Source: Epiperipatus broadwayi
Taxonomy: Eukaryota > Onychophora > Udeonychophora > Euonychophora > Peripatidae
Direction of reading: 5' to 3'
DNA length: 64,000 nucleotides
Assembly: GCA_028023455.1 (NCBI GenBank)
Contig: JAQFVV010013068.1
Location: 1-64,000, forward strand
A program made the translations under genes and the position numbers. The notes beneath the pieces were generated by a model. It worked only from the letters and a program-made list of their open reading frames with translations, had not been told where the DNA came from and made no database searches. Every line of letters begins with the position of its first letter. The stretch's first letter is position 1. This document shows, piece after piece, positions 10,595-21,729 of the stretch.

Positions 10595-12871
10595 TGAAAC
10601 AGATATTCTGTTTCTCATATAAATATTCAAAAGACCCCCCCCCCATTTAAAAACGTCTAGCGTGATTCAGTCTAATTGGGAACGCAATAAATTTTGATTT
10701 ATTTAAAAAAAAATCATATTTTTAATTTTGAGATTGATGAATTTGAATAAAATGTTATATCGTCTTATTTTACTTTTTTTTTTTATCTGTCTCAATAAAA
10801 AAAGAAGGGAAATTAATTATCCAATCATTAAAAAGAAAAAAAAAAGATACTTGAGTTAAACTGAGGCAAAGAACTTTCGTCTTACACAGAGAAGCAGAAC
10901 ATATTAAATTTTTTTTTTAAAAAAAAGAAAGTGTATTACTTAATCCTTTTGACAAATTAAAATATAGCTTTAACTAAACGTGAAAATGGAAAAAGAAAAC
11001 TTTGCTAGAGGAATTATAATAACAATGGGGTAATTTAGCGGCTTCACTCTCTCCACGCTGCGCCATGACTTTCCATTGATGAAATAACCCGCCTTCTTTT
11101 GAGAAAAATGGACTGCAAAACTGGAAGATAATTATGTTATAAGAATGTTTAGACATCTTTACCATGAATTATAAATTGACATCATGAAATATCTACATAA
11201 AAATTATTTTTATAAAATATTAAAATATTTTATCATATGTTATAAAGTGAAGTTATGAAATGGTTGCATACATTTTGTTTAATAAAGTATTAAGACATCT
11301 TTACCATATGTTATAAGGTGAAGTTATGAAACGGTTGCATATATTTTGTTTAATAAAGTATTAAGACATCTTTACCATACGTTATAAAGTGAAGTTATGA
11401 AATAATTACATAGAGTTTATTTTTGTAAAATATTAAAACATGTTTATCATACGTTATAAAATGAAGTTATGAAATGGTTATACGCAAATTTATTTATAAA
11501 AATATTTGAACGTATTTACTATATGGATTTAAAAAAAAAATGCTTTAATTGCATACTACTTCTATCTGAGTAATGTAACAGAACTTATATGTATGAATAT
11601 ACTGTTATATTTGATTAAATTAGAAATGCTTCAATTACTAAATGATAAATGCTTCACAAGCCAAACAGAGTTTATGTGTAAGAATATACTTCTATATTTG
11701 GCTAAATTATAAATGCCTCAATTATCAAATGATAAATGCTCTACAAACCAAGAATTGCTGAGTTCAAATGTCTACCAATCAGTAATAATTCATAAGATAA
11801 TGAAATGTTATATAAATCATAAATGCTTAATTGCTACCAGGCTTCTTCTCATAAAGGAGTACAAAAATGAACTATTGTTGAATTAGAATGTTTCCAAGTT
11901 TCTTCTCATAAATGAATTGAAAATGAATTATTGTTAAATTAGAATATTTCCAAGCTTCTTCTCATAAATGGATTCAAAATGAATTGTTGTTAAATTAGAA
12001 TATTTCCAAGCTTCTTCTCATAAATGGATTCAAAATGAATTATTGTTGAATTAGAATATTTCCAAGCTTCTTCTCATAAATGGATTCAAAATGAATTATT
12101 GTTAAATTAGAATAATTCCAAGCTTCTTCTCATAAATGGATTCAAAATGAATTATTGTTAAAATTAGAATAATTCCAAGCTTCTTCTCATAAATGGATTC
12201 AAAATGAATTATTGTTGAATTAGAATATTTCCAAGCTTTTTCTCATAAATGAATTCAAAATGAACTATTGTTGAATTAGAATGTTTCCAAGCTTCTTCTA
12301 ATAAATGAATTCAAAATGAACTATTATTGAATTGACTATTTCCAAGCTTTTTCTCATAATTGAATTTGTAAATGAACTATTGATAAAAAAAAAAGAACTG
12401 CTTCTAACTCTTTTATAAGCAAAATAAAAATGAGTTATCATGTGGATAGAAGTGAATTTCGTTAGAAATTGCAAACTAATTGTTATTTAATAAATTTTTT
12501 TTGTTACAAAAAATTAAATTGGTTATCCAGTTATCCAGTTTTGTTTGTTTTATCGCATCACTCACCAATTATAGCACTGGTTCATGAGAATCTCATGCAT
12601 TCCTGAGCTACGTCTGACATAACTAGACCCAGGCCAGTCAGGTTGTAGTAAGACGGAACTCTAATGGCGCTGTTTGGAAAACCAAACATATAAATGTTTA
12701 GATGTTCACAGTCTCTAGGGTACTACATCCTCTGATGAGCAGGAAATATTGTTGTAGAAGGCATTAACATCTGCATTAGGAATGTCAATTGATAGTTCCT
12801 TCCTACAGCATGCTCATCAGAAAATTGTTACAACTGATGTGATTAAAGGGTTGTACGCGGGTCCGGTTACA
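10595..12871 (+). repeat. 5' LTR (2277 bp)
   Basis: Starts with an inverted sequence GAAACAG/CTGTTTC next to TG. It then has a poly-C run, a set of about 70-bp repeats around 11165-11510 (each with an acatctttaccatatgttata-like core), and about ten tandem 56-bp units at 11840-12390 (aagcttcttctcataaatgg type). It ends in a GC-richer block. A 63-codon minus-strand frame (10974-11165) is present unchanged in both LTRs, but nothing shows that it is used. Confidence 0.9.
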
Positions 12872-13021
12872 TTTGGCTTCCAACTGTGAGGCTTTATCCA
12901 GCTAGCCTAACCATAGGCACCTACTACATTGTCACCTTACTGTGAGGCCTTATCTGGCATAGGCCGGTTAATTTGCCACCCTACTGTGAGGTCCGATCTA
13001 GCTAGCCTACTCATAGGCATA
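12872..13021 (+). promoter_or_regulatory. Leader with threefold repeat, possible primer-binding site
   Basis: Directly after the 5' LTR come three imperfect copies of a roughly 50-bp unit with the core ACTGTGAGG and tails like CTAGCCTA and CATAGGCA. The first copy starts two bases after the LTR as TGGCTTCCAACTGTGAGG. That is the place and TGG start expected of a tRNA primer-binding site, but I cannot match it securely to a tRNA 3' end. The repetition resembles structured leader or packaging signals; function is inferred. Confidence 0.45.
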
Positions 13022-13225
13022 AGCAGATCACGATTCTGTGATATGAACAGTGCATATGATGTAGTGATGTAATTTGTTCAGGAAGGTTAAAAAAATAAAA
13101 GTTTAAAAGAAAAACAAAACAAAAATGAATGGCATAAAGAATGAAACAAGCATTTCAAAGAAGATGGAGTAAGGTCATGGTGTGGATGGAGAGAGAAGCT
13201 TACTGATTCAGAAAACAAAGGAGAA

Positions 13226-14557
13226 ATGGTAAACATGGAGGCTCAAAAAACAGAAGAAATAGCTATGATAGCTCAGATAATAGAAATTATAAAAGCAGAC
13301 CAAAAGAAAAGAGATAAACAAAGAGAAGAAGATATCAAACAAAGAGAAGAATATAACCAAAAATGGGATAAACAAAGAGAAGAAGATATCAAACAAAGAG
13401 AAGAAGATATCAAACAAAGAGAAGAATATAACCAAAAATGGGATAAACAAAGAGAAGAAGATATCAAACAAAGAGAAGAATATAACCAAAAATGGGATAA
13501 ACAAAGAGAAGAAGATATCAAACAAAGAGAAAAATATAACAAGCAAGCAATAGAAGCAAACCAAAGAATGGAAAAACGAATTAAAGAAGCATTCAAAAAT
13601 CAGAATGAAAAGTTAAACCAGTTGATAAAGGAAATAATTCAACCTAAAAAATTGGATGAGGAGGAAACTTTGGAATTTCCAACCAAAGATATTTTAAAGG
13701 AATCACAAATTGAATATCCTATTACTGATGAAGCAAAATTTGAGATTGTTAAAAAGGAAAAAACTGAAATTACAAAGAGTGATCTTGAAATTGTTGGTCT
13801 ACCTTCAGAAAAAAGTCTGATTGTGGAATATGCCTTTAAAATTGAAAAGAAAGAGGTATATGCAGAAGCTGAAAATGAAATAGTATCGAACACAGCAAAA
13901 GAATTTCAAACGGATGAAAATGAATCTAATAAAGCAAAATTAAAATCTTCTAATCTTCAAGAAGATGAAAAACATGAAAATGAACATAATCAAAAACTTA
14001 ATTCTCATATAACTAAGGAACTGTCCAATATAGAAGAAAATGTTTCAGAAAAATTGTCTGATATATGCTATGAAATAGTAACAGAGATAGAGAAAGAAAC
14101 CATAAATTGGAAAGAAAAGTGTGTTAGTCCTCAGCCATATATAAAAATTATAAACAAAAGCTTAATAAACTCAAATCAAAAATTGAGTATAGAAAAAAAA
14201 TATATAAAGACAGTTATTAAAAATATAGTTGCTTATGCAGGAAAAGACACCAAAAAGGAATCTGAAAACTTGGGATTTATCAGTGTGAAAGAAATTAAAC
14301 AACAAGAAACCTTTGCAAATACCAAAAAAATAATTACTATGGCAGAAGAACCATTTAAAAATAAACTTTTATATAAAAATGAAGTACCACCATGGAAGAA
14401 GAACAGGAGAAAATTCACAGATGGTTTTCATGGTCCATATCGGATGCATATAATTAGAAGATCAAACAGTAACAATGATCTCCAAAGAAAATGCAGAAGT
14501 GAAGAAGCAAGACATCACAGTAATGTTAAACATGATGAGTTTTCAACAAAGAGATGA
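13226..14557 (+). CDS. Gag-like protein of the LTR retrotransposon
   Basis: An uninterrupted 443-codon frame, the only gene between the LTRs. Residues about 30-110 are a charged coiled-coil tract made of repeats of KQREEDIKQREEYNQKWD type. At DNA level these are near-identical tandem units at 13313-13530, which also create long minus-strand shadow frames. The rest is Lys/Glu-rich with a basic C-terminus (KKNRRKF and RSNSNNDLQRK segments). No CCHC zinc knuckle, protease or other enzyme motif is present. By position and by the coiled coil it should be the structural (gag) protein that packages the element RNA, and the basic tail may bind RNA. The start is the first Met of the frame, 354 bp after the 5' LTR. 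Distinct family; no close relative recognised. Confidence 0.75.
   Translation: MVNMEAQKTEEIAMIAQIIEIIKADQKKRDKQREEDIKQREEYNQKWDKQREEDIKQREEDIKQREEYNQKWDKQREEDIKQREEYNQKWDKQREEDIKQREKYNKQAIEANQRMEKRIKEAFKNQNEKLNQLIKEIIQPKKLDEEETLEFPTKDILKESQIEYPITDEAKFEIVKKEKTEITKSDLEIVGLPSEKSLIVEYAFKIEKKEVYAEAENEIVSNTAKEFQTDENESNKAKLKSSNLQEDEKHENEHNQKLNSHITKELSNIEENVSEKLSDICYEIVTEIEKETINWKEKCVSPQPYIKIINKSLINSNQKLSIEKKYIKTVIKNIVAYAGKDTKKESENLGFISVKEIKQQETFANTKKIITMAEEPFKNKLLYKNEVPPWKKNRRKFTDGFHGPYRMHIIRRSNSNNDLQRKCRSEEARHHSNVKHDEFSTKR
13313..13535 (+). repeat. Coding tandem repeats in gag
   Basis: Units of 24 to 54 bp built from aaacaaagagaagaagatatc and gaagaatataaccaaaaatggg blocks. The near identity of the units points to recent slippage or unequal exchange. 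They keep frame and lengthen the coiled coil. Confidence 0.85.
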
Positions 14558-15243
14558 TCCAGAAGTATGTCACCTCATAATACAAAAGAGGACTATAGAA
14601 GAACTGATCATGATCCTCAGTCTCCCAAAACAGGTTGCAGTTATGATTCAGAATAAAATAGAGATAGCTGATGGAAAAAAGTTTGTGAGTGTGGTGTAGT
14701 AGTGCATGAACTTGTGTTTTTCATGTTGAGATGGTGGATGATTGAGCGGAGCTGCTTGGATGCATTGTGTTATGATGCTCCGAAGTATATGCTCGGCACT
14801 ATCCCGACCTGGATGTTGTGCTCCAAGAGTAGTCCAGCAGTGCGTATATATAGGTCTCATGTATAGGCCTTGGTCTCATGGATAGGCCAAATGATAGCCC
14901 CTAAGACTCACTGAAGCTGAGCAGGGTTGGCTGAGTGCCAAATTGATTTTTTTTCTCTGGCTCCTATTCTTGGTTGGATGATACTTCTAGGTACAAGAGA
15001 GGTAGTGCTTAAAAATGAGATATTTTCTCATGACGTCATGAGGCGGTGTGTACTGGTAGTTTGTGCTTGGCCATCTATTTGTCCCAGCATTGGAGGCTAT
15101 GGTTCATGTATTCACTTTTCCAGCTCATCTTACCCATTCATCAGCATATCTAAAATCAGGCAGTACTGAGAAATAATGTGTATAGTAAGTGGAATGAAAT
15201 CGTATTTCCAGGCGATTTCATCCCCAAATTTGGTGAGGGGTAA
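14558..15243 (+). other. 3' untranslated part of the LTR element with a 5S-rRNA-like segment
   Basis: No open frame of note after gag. At 14912-14930 the sequence GAAGCTGAGCAGGGTTGG matches the 5S rRNA internal control region (usual GAAGCTAAGCAGGGTCGG). At 14969-14981 CTTGGTTGGATGA resembles the box C segment, separated by an AT insertion. It may be a captured 5S-derived (SINE3-like) piece. A gaggggtaa polypurine tract precedes the 3' LTR. Confidence 0.5.
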
Positions 15244-17914
15244 TGAAACAGATATTCTGTTTCTCATATAAATATTCAAAAGACCCCCCCCCATTTAAAA
15301 ACGTCTAGCGTGATTCAGTCTAATTGGGAACGCAATAAATTTTGATTTATTTAAAAAAAAATCATATTTTTAATTTTGAGATTGATGAATTTGAATAAAA
15401 TGTTATATCGTCTTATTTTACTTTTTTTTTTTATCTGTCTCAATAAAAAAAGAAGGGAAATTAATTATCCAATCATTAAAAAGAAAGAAAAAAGATACTT
15501 GAGTTAAACTGAGGCAGTATTCAAATTAGGCACGTGGTTAAAAAAAGAAAAGAACTTTCATCTTACACAGAGAAGCAGAACATATTAAATTTTTTTTTAA
15601 AAAAAAAGAAAGTGTATTACTTAATCCTTTTGACAAATTAAAATATAGCTTTAACTAAACGTGAAAATGGAAAAAGAAAACTTTGCTAGAGGAATTATAA
15701 TAACAATGGGGTAATTTAGCGGCTTCACTCTCTCCACGCTGCGCCATGACTTTCCATTGATGAAATAACCCGCCTTCTTTTGAGAAAAATGGACTGCAAA
15801 ACTGGAAGATAATTATGTTATAAGAATGTTTAGACATCTTTACCATGAATTATAAATTGACATCATGAAATATCTACATAAAAATTATTTTTATAAAATA
15901 TTAAAATATTTTTATCATATGTTATAAAGTGAAGTTATGAAATGGTTGCATACATTTTGTTTAATAAAGTATTAAGACATCTTTACCATATGTTATAAGG
16001 TGAAGTTATGAAACGGTTGCATATATTTTGTTTAATAAAGTATTAAGACATCTTTACCATACGTTATAAAGTGAAGTTATGAAATAATTACATAGAGTTT
16101 ATTTTTGTAAAATATTAAAACATGTTTATCATACGTTATAAAATGAAGTTATGAAATGGTTATATGCAAATTTATTTATAAAAATATTTGAACGTATTTA
16201 CTATATGGATTTTTAAAAAAAAATGCTTTAATTGCATACTACTTCTATCTGAGTAATGTAACAGAACTTATATGTATGAATATACTGTTATATTTGATTA
16301 AATTAGAAATGCTTCAATTACTAAATGATAAATGCTCCACAAGCCAAACAGAGTTTATGTGTAAGAATATACTTCTATATTTGGCTAAATTATAAATGCC
16401 TCAATTATCAAATGATAAATGCTCTACAAACCAATAATTGCTGAGTTCAAATGTCTACCAATCGGTAATAATTAATAAAATGATGAAATGCTGTATAAAT
16501 CATAAATACCTGACTGCTTCTAAACTTCTTATAATGTAACAGAGTTTATGTATAAGAATATACTTTTATATTTGGCTAAATTATAAATGCCTCAATTATC
16601 AAATGATAAATGCTCTACAAACCAAGAATTGCTGAGTTCAAATGTCTACCAATCAGTAATAATTCATAAGATAACGAAATGTTATATAAATCATAAATGC
16701 TTAATTGCTACCAGGCTTCTTCTCATAAAGGAGTACAAAAATGAACTATTGTTGAATTAGAATTTTTCCAAGTTTCTTCTCATAAATGAATTCAAAATGA
16801 ATTATTGTTAAATTAGAATATTTCCAAGCTTCTTCTCATAAATGGATTCAAAATGAATTGTTGTTAAATTAGAATATTTCCAAGCTTCTTCTCATAAATG
16901 GATTCAAAATGAATTATTGTTAAATTAGAATAATTCCAAGCTTCTTCTCATAAATGGATTCAAAATGAATTATTGTTGAATTAGAATATTTCCAAGCTTC
17001 TTCTCATAAATGGATTCAAAATGAATTATTGTTAAATTAGAATAATTCCAAGCTTCTTCTCATAAATGGATTCAAAATGAATTATTGTTAAAATTAGAAT
17101 AATTCCAAGCTTCTTCTCATAAATGGATTCAAAATGAATTATTGTTAAATTAGAATAATTCTAAGCTTCTTCTCATAAATGGATTCAAAATGAATTATTG
17201 TTAAATTAGAATAATTCCAAGCTTCTTCTCATAAATGGATTCAAAATGAATTATTGTTAAAATTAGAATATTTCCAAGCTTTTTCTCATAAATGAATTCA
17301 AAATGAACTATTGTTGAATTAGAATGTTTCCAAGCTTTTTCTAATAAATGAATTCAAAATGAACTATTATTGAATTGACTATTTCCAAGCTTTTTCTCAT
17401 AATTGAATTTGTAAATGAACTATTGATAAAAAAAAAAGAACTACTTCTAAATCTTTTATAAGCAAAATAAAAATGAGTTATCATGTGGATAGAAGTGAAT
17501 TTCGTTAGAAATTGCAAACTAATTGTTATTTAATAAATTTTTTTTGTTACAAAAAATTAAATTGGTTATCCAGTTATCCAGTTTTGTTTGTTTTATCGCA
17601 TCACTCACCAATTATAGCACTGGTTCATGAGAATCTCATGCATTCCTGAGCTACATCTGACATAACTAGACCCAGGCCAGTCAGGTTGTAGTAAGACGGA
17701 ACTCTAATGGCGCTGTTTGGAAAACCAAACATATAAATGTTTAGATGTTCACAGTCTCTAGGGTACTACATCCTCTGATGAGCAGGAAATATTGTTGTAG
17801 GAGGCATTAACATCTGCATTAGGAATGTCAATTGATAGTTCCTTCCTACAGCATGCTCATCAGAAAATTGTTACAACTGATGTGATTAAAGGGTTGTACG
17901 CGGGTCCGGTTACA
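15244..17914 (+). repeat. 3' LTR (2671 bp)
   Basis: Collinear with the 5' LTR. It is longer because it keeps a 36-bp stretch missing from the 5' copy (after gaggca, about 15515), carries about 190 bp of extra duplicated sequence near 16500-16700, and has about thirteen rather than ten 56-bp units (16712-17410). Confidence 0.9.
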
Positions 17915-17929
17915 ATATATATATATATA

Positions 17930-18830
17930 TAACATTACACCACATTGGGGCTAAATTATGAGGTGAGAAACCACAATCATCCCCACATAAACAAAATATA
18001 AAATTAAATATCAAAGAAATGAGCATGAGAGATTAGCAGAAAACTAACTATAATTCATCAGCATTAAAAAAAGTAATAATCATTCTTCATCATGAATGAT
18101 CAACAATAATAAATAAATCAACAGTCAATCTTGTGACTATATTTGAAAGTATTTCACTATAGAGCTGGCTAATTATTTAGCCACTGCCAAAACTAGAACA
18201 GGAATACAAACAATTATCTGTATGCACATACTTAAGTGCTATTCCATCAAAGTACAACAATAAGTCAAATAATGCTGAGATACTAAAAACATCCTGACCA
18301 TCATTAATGCTCTGATCACTTAGTACCATTAATATACTAACCAACTATAAACTAATTTTCTAAAGATTTAATAAATAAAATGAAATGTAGTACATAGATT
18401 TTAAAGAATATTCCTTTTCCACCAACCAAGATCATCATCTGGATATTCATAGCACTAAACCTAAACCTCGACCCCATATAGCTATTATACACAAATCTAG
18501 CTCAGGGAGCAATAAATCTATAAACTATTACTGTGAGCAGGAGCTAAATAAATAAAGCAGCTTATTATAAATCACTTTAAATAATTCCTAGGTTTACTCT
18601 ATTATAAGTAAAATAGTTTATTGGGATCATTAAAAAATCCTAGAACATTAAGCAACCATGAAATAAAGTCACACATTGCAATTTATGAAACAAGAATTTA
18701 TAGAATAAAGAAATGAAGGCATAAAAAATAGTTTTTAAAACAATTATTTAATAATTAATTGATAAAACCATAAACAAGAAAATGATATGATAATATGAAA
18801 TTATAATCATTCATTTCATCAAAAACATAT
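17930..18830 (+). repeat. Dispersed repeat family R, copy 2
   Basis: Aligns along about 900 bp with 37910-38900 in the same orientation and with 7350-8030 in reverse. Landmarks are aaagaaatgagcatgagaga, ccaactataaactaat and gtttattgggatcat. No coding frame. Possibly a non-autonomous element of unknown class. Confidence 0.75.
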
Positions 18831-19957
18831 TTTCATAAAATTATAATCAATTGATTTATATATATTCATAAATGCATTTTTAATTAAGTTATTTTTAAAA
18901 AAATAACTAAAAAAAAGATTAATTTTAACATATATGTGTCTTCCTGATATTCATCTATATAAGTATACAGACATGTATAATAATTTATAAACATATTTGA
19001 ATTGTCATAAAGCTATAAATGAAATTCATTTTTATAATACATAATTAATGACTGATTTAACATATATGTGTATGTGCATGGAAATGTTTCTGCACACTGA
19101 TGTTTATATCATGTGATATTTTAATTTGTCAAAATAATAAACTTTTTTAAAAAAGTAACATTAATTCTTTGACCATTCATTCATCATAAAAAATTGTTTT
19201 TTCTTTGCAACAGGTTGATCTTGATTAATTATAAATGGTTTTAAACATACTTCAACAAGTTGCTTCCTTCCTAATCTAGAATAATTTTCGGAATTTTCCT
19301 TTGTCAATAAAATATACTGGAAATGCATCTCACTTTTTGTTAAATAAAGTTATTTACTTAAAAAAATTGTTTTTAAAAAATTACAACTGTCATTTTTACT
19401 AAAAAATTATTTAAAATAACTCACCAGCTGTATTTTATATATATGACGTAGTAGATTTATCTTGATTTTCTGCATACAAATAAAACAGTATGCATATAAT
19501 TTTTCAGCAAGCTGCTAGGCACCATGGGTTAGCTGTTTTTTTCTATGCAGTAGATTGGCTTATTGTCATCATAGGAAACAGTATAGTCCAGTACTGATGG
19601 CATTCAATCAGCTTCATTTAGTCTAGAATTGGATAGACTTCAGGCATTCCAACTACTACAACATAGGTTATGAAGGACACAGAAAAGCTGGATCTTGCTT
19701 TCACATAAATCTAAACTCTACTATTGTTGCACTAATAGCAGCAGCTGAATCCACAGTCTTGCTTTCTATATTTTCACAGTAGTAGTACTCTTGGTGTCAT
19801 CATCTGTAAATCTGTAAAAAGTATCCTATTCTTTTTGTAACCTTTTTATGGTCAGGGTAGGGGAAATATACAGTAATTAAAAATATTTTATTTATCTTGA
19901 TTGAAAAAAGTTGTTTTTCAAAGGATTTTGAATTAGTATTTTAGATCCAGTGTTTGA

Positions 19958-20022
19958 ATGTTCCAGCTTTTCACTGATGTGAGGCTAAAGCTCAAAACTA
20001 ATCAGTCTGAGGATGGGAATAT
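19958..20022 (+). ncRNA. Decayed hammerhead-like sequence C1
   Basis: Stem I is fully kept: outer ATGTTCC with GGAATAT, inner TTTTCA with TGAGGA. CTGATG and GTC are also present. The core has T for the last A of CTGATGA and AAAAC for GAAAC, so it is probably inactive. It is homologous to 34724-34788, where stem I has different bases but still pairs. The flanking tattttagatc is shared by both. Confidence 0.55.
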
Positions 20023-20735
20023 ATATGTATGTATGTATAATATTTTGAGATTAAGACTTATATAGTTGTTACAATACATATTTGAAAGTCCTCCAGCCAT
20101 TGCATAAGACAACAATTTTTACAAGAAGAGAATAGTTCCTTTTGTTTTGCTACCCATTTTTTAAATATAAAAGGATGTCTGAAACACTTATATTAGAATG
20201 AAAAAATATTTAATGTATCATGAAATTTTAAAGATATTTTCAATTAATTGATATCATTAATTAATATCTCAGTTTTTTCAATTTATGCAAAAAACTGATT
20301 CAAGCAATGAAAATATGTAATATAAAATACTTCCAGTGCTTAAAACATATATAATACTTTGAGATTAATATTCATGCAGCTGTTACAATAGAGAATTAAA
20401 ATGCCTTTTAGATATTTGTCAAACAAAGATAGAAAACTAGTTCAGAATCTATACATTTTGATGTCTTTAGTTCTACAATAATCATAGCCACCATCATCCT
20501 ATAGGTCCAATGCTTATACAAATTGTTAAAACAGAGGCAAAACTGTGGGTGTGTATAAATAAAACTGAATGCTGTAAAGTTATGAAAGTACAATTACATT
20601 TGCTATTGATAAATGTTAATCATGTTTTAATATTTAATTATAGTCCTTTTTGTTTAAAGTCTGTTTGGAGTTATAATACCTATTTCTAGATCACTTAATA
20701 TTATATGCATTCATACTTGTATAATTTATTTATAG

Positions 20736-20835
20736 GCTCTGCACCTTATCCTAGAATGAAAGAAGCTACCCAGGTTGTAGATGCTCTAAGAGGACATTAT
20801 CGCATGGAGTTACCAAAACATTGTCCAATTGATCT
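20736..20835 (+). CDS. Receptor-type tyrosine kinase, exon with subdomain X region
   Basis: A 100-nt exon with acceptor tttatttatag and donor gatct|gtaaga. Joining its first bases to the final G of the previous exon gives GSAPYPRM, and the exon continues with VVDALRGHYRMELPKHCPIDL. In receptor tyrosine kinases the matching stretch (G-x-PYP...GYRM-x-P-x-xC) follows subdomain IX and shapes the C-lobe surface. Entry phase 1 and exit phase 2 both fit the neighbours. A (GT)n tract begins about 50 bp downstream in the intron. Confidence 0.9.
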
Positions 20836-20879
20836 GTAAGACTTTTTCTTTAGTTAAATTCATTAAATAAATATTTCGT

Positions 20880-20881
<2 letters not shown>

Positions 20882-20912
<31 letters not shown>

Positions 20913-20915
20913 ATG
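20882..20915. repeat. (AT)n(GT)n microsatellite
   Basis: Alternating at followed by about eleven gt units, about 46 bp past the donor site of the kinase exon. Confidence 0.9.
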
Positions 20916-21729
20916 TGCTAATGTTTTTTTTAAGGTAGATACAACAAAGCAAAATAGACCTTTGTGCAAAGCATATTTTCATATTTAGTAATTATTAATA
21001 ATTTGCTGTGATTAACAAACTTTTAATTATATATATATTATGCTGTTTTATAACAAAGATGACTGTAAATATTTAAATCGAATCAATGATAAAGTATGAA
21101 CTGGTAAAAAAATAATTATATATACAATCATATTTTATATAAAGACAAATAACTATTTCAGGATAAATATCTCTCTATAGAAAACAGTACTCACAAAGCT
21201 ATTAATTTTTAGCTGGTGATAATTTTTTTAGTTTTTTTCATTGTTTTACTGCCTAGTTGATAATTTCCTGATATTCATTATCAAATGAATAATTAAAAGG
21301 ATATATTTAATACTCTGTTTTACCACATATTTTTAAAACTTATACATAAAAATGACTAGTGATCTCGAAAATTCATTTAATGCTTAGCAGTATTCTTCAT
21401 TTGGTTTCCAGATTACAATGTCTCTCTTCATCAATATATATATATACTATATTTAATGTTTTCACGGTTGTATGATATAGATAAATTATTACTTTTGGGG
21501 CTAAACTGTGTATTATTTTCCATGACATACCAATATTTTGATGGACTAGCATCTGCCATTGTCAAGGTTATCTTTTGAAAGAAAAATCATTAGATTTCAA
21601 ACAATAACATGACTGAGTGCAAGATGAGAAATGAGATTCACATTCACAATATGAGGCTAATCAAAATGTTTATTTCCCTCAGTTTTTTCACCTATTAATT
21701 TTAAGTTAATAGTAGAAGACAGAGATAAA

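Larger units (their letters stand above)
10595..17914 (+). mobile_element. Complete non-autonomous LTR retrotransposon with a gag-like gene only
   Basis: Two long direct repeats, 10595-12871 and 15244-17914, begin TGAAACAG and end GGTTACA (canonical TG...CA). They enclose 2372 bp with one gene (13226-14557) and no protease, reverse transcriptase or integrase. The flanks are (AT)n, so the target duplication can only be stated as atat on both sides. The tract gaggggtaa before the 3' LTR (15233-15241) is a plausible polypurine primer. The element must depend on another element for pol. LTR identity appears high apart from three length changes (36 bp missing from the 5' LTR, extra repeat units in the 3' LTR), which suggests a recent insertion. 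Confidence 0.9.

Noticed and set aside
10974-11165. 63-codon minus-strand frame identical in both LTRs
   Set aside because: Identity follows from LTR duplication. Nothing indicates translation, and the diverged solo LTR gives no support.
11840-12390. Regular 56-bp repeats that could be mistaken for a CRISPR-like array
   Set aside because: There are no distinct spacers; the whole unit repeats in tandem within an LTR, and the genome is animal.
12728-12835. CTGATGAGCAGGAAAT and an inverted CTGATGAGCATGC near the LTR 3' end, resembling a hammerhead core
   Set aside because: Only four bases lie between CTGATGA and GAAA, so no stem II can form, and the inverted partner lacks GAAA. It is better read as an imperfect hairpin in the LTR end; the same holds at 17773 and 26037.
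13208-13596. Long minus-strand open frames rich in Phe, Leu and Ser
   Set aside because: They are shadows of the tandem coding repeats in the plus-strand gag gene; composition and periodicity follow the repeat.
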